Below the pieces are notes generated by a model. The model worked only from the letters and a program-made list of their open reading frames with translations. It did not search any database and had not been told where the DNA came from. From assembly GCA_003478935.1 (NCBI GenBank), contig QUFP01000077.1, positions 1 to 6,745 of the forward strand: 6,745 bases of DNA, given 5' to 3'. Source of the stretch: Firmicutes bacterium AF25-13AC (GTDB taxonomy: Bacteria; Bacillota; Clostridia; Lachnospirales; Lachnospiraceae). This document shows, in pieces, positions 1 through 5,462 of this stretch. How positions within the stretch are numbered: the stretch's first letter is position 1; each line of letters starts with the position of its first letter. The position numbers and the translations under genes were made by a program.

Positions 1-26
1 TCAAACTGTTAGTTATGGGAAAAATG

Positions 27-215
27 TAAAAATAACGGATGACAAACTGCAGGAAGAGTGTTATACTGAAAAAGATTCAAGTAGTGCTAGTGGCAATTAA
101 ATATGTCCAAATTGTTAACATGCACGAAAAATGGCCATTGTCAGAATATTCTGATAAATACCTGCAAAAATAGGCTCCAGAAACCGCATAAAACCTAGGT
201 TTTTGAAGGGGTACC
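27..215 (+). promoter_or_regulatory. Leader of array 1 (copy A of a duplicated leader)
   Basis: This stretch ends exactly at the first repeat and recurs at 3851-4039 with the same length, no gaps and only 8 substitutions. Its promoter is at 39-67, so about 140 bases would be transcribed ahead of the first repeat. Three hairpins can be drawn in that RNA: GGCAATT with AATTGTT (92-98/110-116), TGTCAGA with TCTGATA around the palindrome TCAGAATATTCTGA (139-145/150-156), and CCTG with TAGG (161-164/171-174). The last 20 bases hold the palindrome AAAACCTAGGTTTT (190-203), which is imperfect in the other copy. In CRISPR biology the sequence next to the first repeat directs new spacer insertion; that role here is inferred from position and conservation. 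Bases 1-26 only loosely resemble the matching bases before copy B. Confidence 0.8.
39..67 (+). promoter_or_regulatory. Extended -10 promoter of array 1
   Basis: The -35 element ATGACA (39-44) is separated by 17 bases from the -10 element TATACT (62-67), which is preceded by TG at 59-60 in the extended -10 position. The predicted start is near 74. Both elements and the spacing are identical in the second leader, while substitutions lie just outside them (37, 55, 68). The same design drives the gene cluster at 820-848. Confidence 0.7.
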
Positions 216-775
216 GTAGAAATGGAGCTTTAGCCCGAAGGGCATTGATACGTCGAGTTCTGGTACCCAATCTTCTCATTTCCTACTGCGTAGAAATGGA
301 GCTTTAGCCCGAAGGGCATTGATACATTAACATAGCCTTGGTAATGTGGCTGATATCCATCAGTGTAGAAATGGAGCTTTAGCCCGAAGGGCATTGATAC
401 AATTAAGTTTGCATTTGTTATTTCTTCAAGTTCATCTTCGTAGAAATGGAGCTTTAGCCCGAAGGGCATTGATACCGTTGTCTTCTCTTCAATGTAAGCT
501 TGCTTTGCCTCTTGTAGAAATGGAGCTTTAGCCCGAAAGGGCATTGATACAAAAAAACGTCTGAATCTATACTTCCGGTTTAAATTTGGTAGAAATGGAG
601 CCCTAGCCCGAAAGGGCATTGATACCCCTCGATAGGACATCTACCAACAAAACGGGCTGTCTCAGTAGAAATGGAGCCCCAGCCCGATAGGGCATTGATA
701 CAAAGAACTAAACCACCTTTCCGTTCAAATTCATACAAAGGTAGAAATGGATCCTCAGCCCGAGAGGGCATTCAA
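216..775 (+). CRISPR. CRISPR-like array 1: 8 repeats, 7 spacers, no adjacent cas genes
   Basis: Repeats start at 216, 290, 365, 440, 514, 589, 665 and 741. Repeats 1-4 are 36 bases, 5-7 are 37 bases because of one extra A in the hairpin loop, and the eighth is degenerate and has lost its GATAC end. Spacers are 38 or 39 bases and all different. Each repeat begins GTAGAAATGGAG, has four variable bases, then AGCCC, a short GAA/GAAA/GATA/GAGA loop, GGGC, and ends ATTGATAC. Repeats 1-4 by the leader are identical and variation grows away from it, as expected for leader-end growth with an old, decaying distal end. Orientation is set by the leader, the promoter and this decay. The 3' end resembles the 8-base crRNA handle of type III systems, but the type cannot be assigned without cas genes. 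Minus-strand reading frames across the array, such as 230-640, are artefacts of the repeat period. Confidence 0.9.
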
Positions 776-819
776 ATAATAATAAGCAACATAATTTGAC
801 AGAATGAAACAAAAAAAGA

Positions 820-848
820 ATGACAAACATTTTGTTTAATGTTATAAT
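820..848 (+). promoter_or_regulatory. Extended -10 promoter of the membrane protein/ATPase cluster
   Basis: ATGACA (820-825), 17 bases, then TATAAT (843-848) with TG at 840-841. The -35 element and its next bases (ATGACAAAC) and the block TGTTATA are shared with both array leaders, while the spacer between them differs. It lies between the end of array 1 and the first gene, so the genes need not depend on read-through from the array. A TTGACA at 796-801 has no matching -10 element and is probably not used. Confidence 0.7.
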
Positions 849-936
849 TAGGAAAAATAAAAACATGAAAATATTATATTTGTAGGGCTAAGATATGGAC
901 TTCATAGTCTGGGGGAAGAATGAGAGGAGACTGCTG

Positions 937-1593
937 ATGGAGAAAATTAAGACTGCTTTAAAGGCTGTTGCCATATTCTTTATTATGTATGTGATCATTT
1001 CTGGAAACGGAGATGACACTTTCTTTGCGTGGATTATAATGGGCATTTCGCTTGTATTGACGAAGCTATTTTTAGATGAAAGCAAGAATAAGTTTGCTTT
1101 ATCGGGGCTGACGTTAATTTTGGCTTTTATATGTTATAAAGGATTTACAAGAGCAATTATATTGTTTGTATGCTGTGGTCTATTGCTATGCTTATATTAT
1201 TTTATAGGATGCAAAGGGGAACAAGAAAGATTTTTTGAGAGTATTTCTCGTATTTTCAAGGCAACACCAAAGAAAGAACAAACACGACGCAAGAGAAAAT
1301 TGAAGGACAAAGAGATTTGGAAAGCATGGAACATTTTTCATCCGATAGAAGAAAGATACTCCTATGATTGTCGGTACAAACTTTTGCTTGTTAAGAAGAA
1401 ATTCCCATCATGGAATATAGGTGACATAGAAAAAATTCCAATATCAGAATTTGCAAATTTAAATCAGAATCTTGTAGAAAAACATCTGATTTGGTGTACC
1501 GTAACCATACCTTTGAAAAATCCTCGTCAAGTAAAGAAAAAAGCAGGTTTATTGAATTTCTTAAGAAGGATGAGCCGCCACATGAACCGATAG
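937..1593 (+). CDS. Four-helix membrane protein with basic cytoplasmic tail, probable frameshift
   Basis: A protein of unknown family, 218 residues as read. The ATG at 937 is preferred over 895 because AGGAGA lies seven bases upstream of it, whereas 895 has only a weak AGGG. Four hydrophobic segments fill the first 90 residues (about 8-22, 28-46, 53-70 and 72-90), so it is an integral membrane protein. A strongly basic linker (RRKRKLKDK, about 117-125) and a soluble domain follow. The natural-looking sequence breaks near residues 186-202: the displayed frame ends in an arginine-rich tail, while the -1 frame continues sensibly to 1676. The six-A run at 1537-1542 is a plausible site for a one-base loss or ribosomal slippage. 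It is first in a cluster with an acidic protein and a soluble VirD4-like ATPase, so a role as membrane anchor for that ATPase is attractive but only inferred. Confidence 0.65.
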   Translation: MEKIKTALKAVAIFFIMYVIISGNGDDTFFAWIIMGISLVLTKLFLDESKNKFALSGLTLILAFICYKGFTRAIILFVCCGLLLCLYYFIGCKGEQERFFESISRIFKATPKKEQTRRKRKLKDKEIWKAWNIFHPIEERYSYDCRYKLLLVKKKFPSWNIGDIEKIPISEFANLNQNLVEKHLIWCTVTIPLKNPRQVKKKAGLLNFLRRMSRHMNR

Positions 1594-1676
1594 AACTTGT
1601 TCTTCATAATATAAGAATCAAACGTTGGAATGAGCTAGAATACATACTTAAGAATCCGATTCAGTTTAACATGTAG
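1491..1676 (+). pseudogene. Displaced C-terminal part of the membrane protein (-1 frame)
   Basis: This frame has no credible ribosome binding site and no ATG start (it opens at a TTG), yet it encodes a natural-looking segment including FIEFLKKDEPPHEPIEL and WNELEYILKN. It overlaps the end of the upstream frame and would fuse to it by a -1 shift, either by restoring one lost base (for example a seventh A in the run at 1537-1542) or by slippage there. Fused, the protein would reach 1676 and leave only 37 bases before the next gene, instead of about 120. It is read as the true C-terminus of the membrane protein; a separate gene is unlikely. Whether the break is mutation, sequencing error or programmed frameshifting cannot be told. 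Confidence 0.5.
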
Positions 1677-1713
1677 GAAACATGAAAACAGGATATCAGC
1701 AAGGAGAAGAGAT

Positions 1714-2196
1714 ATGGAATACAATACAAAAAGAGAGCAATTTATTAAGGAACTTCGGGTTGATCAGAATACGCTTGATAATCTGGCAAGAGTACCAGCG
1801 AATGCAAGGCATGCACAGTCATCATCGTCAGAGTCTGGGACGAAGGGACAGCTAGAAAGAGAACTTGGAAAAACAACACAGTTTGAGAAAGATTTTAGTA
1901 TTGAGCAAAGCAATACATTAAATAATAACAATAATAACGCAGCTGCTGTAAGAGAAGGGCAAAATGAGGAGGGAAAAGACGAGCAGATACAGCAAGGACA
2001 GGAACAGCAAGAACAGGAACAGAAAGGCGAAGAACAGGGACAGCAAGAGAATGAAGAAACAATTGCAATAATAGGGGAGTTAGAGGAAGAAGAGGACGAA
2101 TTAGATATCGAAGAAGAAGAACTTGATATGGATGATGAGAATATAGATTTAGATGTGGACATGAACTACGATATGGATGATGATAGGGAACTTTAA
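1714..2196 (+). CDS. Acidic, low-complexity hypothetical protein
   Basis: A 160-residue protein of no family I recognise. The start is supported by AAGGAG seven bases upstream of ATG. Residues 1-35 look like an ordinary short helical segment; 36-75 are serine- and asparagine-rich with a run of N at about 70-75; 80-115 are Gln/Glu repeats (QEQQEQEQ-like); and 120-160 are almost continuous Asp/Glu with a patterned DELDIEEEELDMDD core. It has no membrane segment or signal peptide and is probably largely disordered. Its charge is opposite to the basic tail of the membrane protein encoded upstream, so an adaptor between that protein and the downstream ATPase, or a nucleic-acid-mimicking role, is conceivable; neither is shown. 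Glu/Gln codon repeats such as GAA/GAG/CAG make it prone to length change. Confidence 0.75.
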   Translation: MEYNTKREQFIKELRVDQNTLDNLARVPANARHAQSSSSESGTKGQLERELGKTTQFEKDFSIEQSNTLNNNNNNAAAVREGQNEEGKDEQIQQGQEQQEQEQKGEEQGQQENEETIAIIGELEEEEDELDIEEEELDMDDENIDLDVDMNYDMDDDREL

Positions 2197-2396
2197 TATT
2201 AGTAGGCAAGAAGCAACTAGCTTCTAATGCGGTGGGAGAAATTGTTAAAAGAAATACAACAGTAGTAGTAAGCAAAGAAAAATCGGTATCTCTCACTGAC
2301 ATGAGGCAGGTCGCAGTCGAACTATTTTCGATATGTTGGACTTCGTGGAAATACCGACTGTGGGTTGAAACAAAGAGTGTTTGGAGGAAAGGCAGG
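2197..2396 (+). other. 200-base non-coding gap with three hairpins before the ATPase
   Basis: The reading frame of the ATPase stays open back to a GTG at 2232, but that GTG and the ATG at 2301 lack a ribosome binding site and the translation looks unlike protein, so I treat this as non-coding. It contains AGAAGC/GCTTCT with a five-base loop (2209-2214/2220-2225), an outer stem TCGGTAT/ATACCGA (2283-2289/2351-2357) and, nested inside, TCGAA/TTCGA (2317-2321/2327-2331). No U-tract follows, so it is not an obvious terminator. It could be a structured leader controlling the ATPase, a processed small RNA, or chance pairing. The alternative is that part of it is an N-terminal extension of the ATPase. 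Confidence 0.35.
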
Positions 2397-3815
2397 ATGT
2401 TTGGAAATAGGAGATTCAATATAAGAGAAGAAGATATGTCTGAAAGCAACTGCAATATAGAAAAACAGCTGCTGTATGGAAAGGATATTCAACAAGAAAA
2501 GTTCTGGTCTCAGGAAAACAGTGCGAAAGATAAAATCTTTTTTCAAGCAGGAGATGGAAGCCAGGGATTTGGGATGACAGATGAACTTTTGTCAAAGCAT
2601 TTATTGCTGTTGGGAGGGATAGGTTCAGGAAAGACAAATGTAATAAATTTTATCATTGATTCACTTCAGAAAAGAATGACTGACGATGATGTTATGATCA
2701 TCTTTGATTCAAAAGGTGACTATAAGGAAAAATTTTTTGATTCAAAAAATCAGAAGCACGTTTTAATTGCACATGATGTCGGTTATAAAAAAATTTCAAA
2801 GTCATGGAACATTTTCGGAGAATTAAAGAACGATAACGGTGAATATGATGAAGAAACAAGTCCTATAATAGCAAAAGAAATTTCCAAACAATTGTTTGTG
2901 GGACGAGAATCGTCACATCAACCATTTTTCACACTGGCGGCATCGGATATTGTTGCGAAGGTTTTAATTTACATGCTTAGACAGAAGCAACAAAATGAGG
3001 AATTGACCACGTCTGATTTTGTTGAGTTTGTTCGGTCTGCAACGGCAGTAACTTATTTTAAAAAGCTTCGAGAGTATGACGATTTAAAAAATGTCACAAC
3101 ATATTTGGGAATAGGTAAGGACGCAAGCGATCATGTGGTAGTAAGCAATCAAGGTGTGGGTGTCATAGCAGAAATAAACTCTATGGTCAATGATATGTTT
3201 ACAGGTGCGTTTGAGAAAACATATGAAAATGGAAACGTTAGTATGCGAGAACTCGTAAGAGAAAAGAAGGGAAGGACAGTTTTTGTTGAATATGATCTTG
3301 AAGTTGGAAGTTTGTTAGGCCCTATATACCGTATTTTATTTGATCTGGCTTTAAAGGAGGCTCTTGGAGGTCGAAAGAAGAAGCGAGGAAATACATATCT
3401 GATTATTGATGAAGCAAGTTTGCTGCCTAATTTGGTACATTTACAGGATGCATTGAATTTTGGACGCAGCCTGGGCGTAAAGGTAATTGCAGGCTTGCAG
3501 AGTATATCGCAGCTATATGATTCATATGGAAAAGAGAAGGGGAAGGTTATTGCAGCTGGCTTTATGAACAGTTTTTGTTTTCATACATGGGATTTGGAAT
3601 CCAGGCAGTTTATTTCAGATCGTTTTGGTGCAAACTATTCCAGTTTGTCATTTTATCATAATGGACAATCAGAACCGATTGTGTTTCAGAGAGAGGGACA
3701 TGTCGTGGAAGATTGGGATGTGCTAAATTTGGAAGTAGGTCAGGCAGTAATTAACTTGACAATGGATCGTCCGATACGTTTTAAATTCAAGTTTAGAAAA
3801 TTTGAAGAAAAGTAA
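2397..3815 (+). CDS. VirD4/TrwB/TraD-like P-loop NTPase, soluble form
   Basis: A 472-residue ATPase of the type IV coupling-protein branch of the FtsK/HerA superfamily, which in conjugation pumps or delivers DNA-protein complexes at the membrane. The start at 2397 is chosen because GGAGGAA sits eight bases upstream; an ATG at 2436 is possible. Walker A is GGIGSGKT (residues 73-80). DSKGDYKEKF (104-113) and SWNIF (136-140) are the equivalents of the DPKGE and WNP-type blocks that follow the P-loop in coupling proteins. Walker B is TYLIIDEA (333-340), and GLQSISQLYDSYG (366-378) matches the GxQSxxQL..YG block typical of TraD/VirD4. The usual N-terminal transmembrane helices are absent; a separate four-helix membrane protein is encoded two genes upstream. 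No relaxase or other conjugation gene is nearby, so plain plasmid transfer is not supported. The motor class is well supported; its job beside the arrays is unknown. Confidence 0.85.
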   Translation: MFGNRRFNIREEDMSESNCNIEKQLLYGKDIQQEKFWSQENSAKDKIFFQAGDGSQGFGMTDELLSKHLLLLGGIGSGKTNVINFIIDSLQKRMTDDDVMIIFDSKGDYKEKFFDSKNQKHVLIAHDVGYKKISKSWNIFGELKNDNGEYDEETSPIIAKEISKQLFVGRESSHQPFFTLAASDIVAKVLIYMLRQKQQNEELTTSDFVEFVRSATAVTYFKKLREYDDLKNVTTYLGIGKDASDHVVVSNQGVGVIAEINSMVNDMFTGAFEKTYENGNVSMRELVREKKGRTVFVEYDLEVGSLLGPIYRILFDLALKEALGGRKKKRGNTYLIIDEASLLPNLVHLQDALNFGRSLGVKVIAGLQSISQLYDSYGKEKGKVIAAGFMNSFCFHTWDLESRQFISDRFGANYSSLSFYHNGQSEPIVFQREGHVVEDWDVLNLEVGQAVINLTMDRPIRFKFKFRKFEEK

Positions 3816-3850
3816 TGCTGTATTACAAATCAAAACTTGTTAGAGAAATC

Positions 3851-4039
3851 TAAAAATAACAGATGACAAACTGCAGGATGAGTGTTATACTAAAAAAGAT
3901 TCAAGTAGTGCTAGTGGCAATTAAATATGTCCAAATTGTTAACATGCACGAAAAATGGTCATTGTCAGAATATTCTGACAAATACCTGCAAAAACAGGCT
4001 CCAGAAACCGCATAAAACCTAGGCTTTCGAAGGGGTACC
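3851..4039 (+). promoter_or_regulatory. Leader of array 2 (copy B of the duplicated leader)
   Basis: It matches 27-215 over 189 ungapped bases with 8 differences, 7 of them transitions. It begins 35 bases after the ATPase stop codon and ends at the first repeat of array 2. The central palindrome is longer here, TGTCAGAATATTCTGACA (3963-3980), and CCTG pairs perfectly with CAGG (3985-3988/3995-3998). In the other copy the corresponding bases are T instead of C and form G-T(U) pairs, so both stems survive. This pattern favours a functional RNA or a paired protein site in the transcribed leader, although two changes are too few for proof. Confidence 0.8.
3863..3891 (+). promoter_or_regulatory. 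Extended -10 promoter of array 2
   Basis: ATGACA (3863-3868), 17 bases, TATACT (3886-3891), with TG at 3883-3884. It is identical in elements and spacing to the array 1 promoter. The predicted start is near 3898. Because no terminator is visible between the array and the gene at 4784, this promoter may also supply the downstream small protein and the candidate RNA. Confidence 0.7.
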
Positions 4040-4750
4040 GTAGAAATGGAGTTCCAGCCCGAAAGGGCATTGATACAATGGTCTGAATTCCATTATTTTT
4101 CGAATATTCTGGGTAGAAATGGAGTTCCAGCCCGAAAGGGCATTGATACGCAATACCAAATTTGTTAAATTTTCCAATATCCAAGAAGTTGTAGAAATGG
4201 AGCTTCAGCCCGAAAGGGCATTGATACTACCGTTTCATTGCTTTTTGCCTCCTTGAGTTATTATCGTAGAAATGGAGCTTCAGCCCGAAAGGGCATTGAT
4301 ACGATAAAAATTACATAGGTTTCGTTCAAGTCCTCATATTGGTAGAAATGGAGTTTCAGCCCGAAAGGGCATTGATACCTATTCCAGGTCTTCCTTGATA
4401 CATAATGTTTTTTGCGTAGAAATGGAGCTTTAGCCCGAGAGGGCATTGATACGATTTCACCACTATCGTAAACGAAAACGTTAATAACTTGTAGGAATGG
4501 AGCTTCAGCCCGAGAGGGCATTGATACTGGAATCATATAAATCGTAATATGAATACATTGCAGGGGTAGAAATGGAGTACTAGCCCGAAAGGGCATTGAT
4601 ACCCTGCAAAGACTCCGATGTTCCATGGAACTCCAGCCGTAGAAATGGAGTACCAGCCCGAGAGGGCATTGATACAATTGTCTATACATATGCTGCCTCC
4701 TTTGTTTTAGTAACCGTAGAAATGGAGCCCCAGCCCGAAATGGCATTACA
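4040..4750 (+). CRISPR. CRISPR-like array 2: 10 repeats, 9 spacers, no adjacent cas genes
   Basis: Repeats start at 4040, 4113, 4191, 4266, 4342, 4416, 4491, 4566, 4639 and 4716. All are 37 bases except the last, which is degenerate: its GGGC stem arm has become TGGC and the GATAC end is lost. Spacers are 36-41 bases and all different from each other and from array 1. Ends are invariant apart from one A-to-G in repeat 7 (GTAGGAAT), whereas the four bases after GGAG vary freely (TTCC, CTTC, TTTC, CTTT, TACT, TACC, CCCC) and the loop is GAAA or GAGA. The first two repeats are identical, consistent with recent leader-end additions. Spacers 3 and 9 read on the opposite strand contain AAGGAGG followed by ATG after nine and six bases, that is, gene starts. 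Minus-strand frames across the array are artefacts. Confidence 0.9.
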
Positions 4751-4783
4751 GAACATTAAATTTTAAGTTGAAGGGAGATTGAG

Positions 4784-5239
4784 ATGAGTTTCTTTAGTAG
4801 ATTATTTGGAAAGGGAAAGCAAGAGAAGCAGAAAGAGCTAGATCCACTACCGAAGCAGGAAGAGTTGATAGAGGAAGATATAAATTATGCAGAAGAAAAT
4901 GAAAAGCGGCTTCAGGCAGGAGGGATTAGTCCAGAATATTTTTATCGCATTTTTAAAGAAAATTTTCCTCAATATCAGATTGAGAGAACTGTTTCTGCAA
5001 GTCGTTTGGACGCTTTATGTCATGAAAAATGTCATCCAATCGATTTCTTGTTTTCCCAAAATGGTGTACCTGTGCTAGCAGTAGTATTAACTACACAGAA
5101 TCAATACAGATCAATGCCATTCAGAGGAACGGAAGCAGTCTGCGATGCAAATGATGTGTCGTATATGAGATTTTTTATTGAAATGAGAAACGAACGAAAC
5201 TATGTGCGAGAACGCGTAGCAGAAGAATTAGAAGAGTAA
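4784..5239 (+). CDS. Small hypothetical protein, faint PD-(D/E)XK/DUF2726-like core
   Basis: A 151-residue protein with AAGGGAG upstream of the ATG, starting only about 35 bases after the last repeat of array 2. The N-terminus MSFFSRLFGK is amphipathic and is followed by a charged, probably disordered or helical linker to about residue 45. Residues 50-145 look like a compact alpha/beta domain: PIDFLF (85-90), a turn, then PVLAVVLTT (97-104), and DANDVSYMRFF (121-131). The order D, hydrophobic strand, ANxVxYxRF recalls DUF2726-type domains of the PD-(D/E)XK nuclease fold. However, the strand that should carry the catalytic Glu-x-Lys reads VVL, so if the likeness is real the enzyme site is lost and a binding role is more likely. 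It has no signal peptide or clear membrane helix. This assignment is weak; it may simply be an uncharacterised array-linked protein. Confidence 0.7.
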   Translation: MSFFSRLFGKGKQEKQKELDPLPKQEELIEEDINYAEENEKRLQAGGISPEYFYRIFKENFPQYQIERTVSASRLDALCHEKCHPIDFLFSQNGVPVLAVVLTTQNQYRSMPFRGTEAVCDANDVSYMRFFIEMRNERNYVRERVAEELEE

Positions 5240-5430
5240 GATACGATATAAAGCAGAAAGGAAACGCCGAAAGGTACCTGTGATGGGCAAAGCACCAGCT
5301 TAGATAAAAATCGTGCAGGTGATGAGTTGGTGTACGGTCTGGTATGCGTAACACGCATGTTAAATGCATTTTCTTTTCTGATTTATATAAAAGTCAGGTG
5401 AATAGTGAAAAGTTCGCCTGACCTTTTTTT
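5240..5430 (+). ncRNA. Candidate structured RNA just upstream of the reverse transcriptase
   Basis: About 190 bases without a coding frame, ending in a strong intrinsic terminator and lying directly ahead of the reverse transcriptase gene. Visible pairings are ACCTG/CAGGT (5276-5280/5316-5320), CACCAGCT/AGTTGGTG with one wobble (5293-5300/5325-5332), CGTGCA/TGTACG (5312-5317/5331-5336) and the tight hairpin ATGCGT-AAC-ACGCAT (5344-5358). The first two cross each other, so either a pseudoknot or alternative folds exist; the third excludes parts of the others. Retrons and some defence-associated reverse transcriptases (DRT2, DRT9) carry a non-coding RNA in this position, used as template or cofactor. 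That role is inferred from position, not from recognised sequence. I see no good promoter of its own, so it may be cut from the upstream transcript; the 5' end is therefore arbitrary. Confidence 0.55.
5393..5430 (+). terminator. Rho-independent terminator before the reverse transcriptase
   Basis: GTCAGGTGAA (5393-5402) pairs with TTCGCCTGAC (5413-5422) through ten pairs including one G-T wobble, with a ten-base loop, followed by C and seven T. It lies 32 bases ahead of the reverse transcriptase ATG, so the enzyme would be made by read-through, or from a promoter inside the RNA region that I cannot identify. This would keep enzyme low relative to the RNA. Confidence 0.85.
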
Positions 5431-5462
5431 ATACAAAGGTTTGTGAAGGGAAGAAGAAAGAT

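Noticed and set aside
230..771. Minus-strand open frames across array 1 with a recurring MPFRAxAPFL / QCPFGLKLHFY peptide
   Set aside because: The peptides are translations of the repeat in two frames, kept open by chance because repeat plus spacer is about 75 bases. There is no ribosome binding site and the array is transcribed rightward.
895..936. Upstream ATG for the membrane protein
   Set aside because: It has only a weak AGGG, while the ATG at 937 has AGGAGA at ideal spacing and starts just before the first membrane helix.
2359..2371. Sequence GTGGGTTGAAAC resembling the 3' end of common CRISPR repeats
   Set aside because: It is a single copy, unlike the repeats of this locus, with no second unit nearby.
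1764..2455. Long minus-strand frames opposite the acidic gene, rich in Ser or Leu
   Set aside because: They mirror the Glu/Gln/Asp codon runs of the real gene and lack a start signal.
27..4039. Duplicated leaders as ends of a transposon or integrated element carrying the first gene cluster
   Set aside because: The copies are direct, each stops exactly at the first repeat of an array, and no transposase, target duplication or terminal inverted repeat was seen.
3939..4746. Minus-strand open frames across array 2
   Set aside because: Same artefact of repeat periodicity as in array 1.
5240..5430. Classical retron msr-msd
   Set aside because: I could not find the inverted a1/a2 repeats with a priming G or a long msd hairpin.
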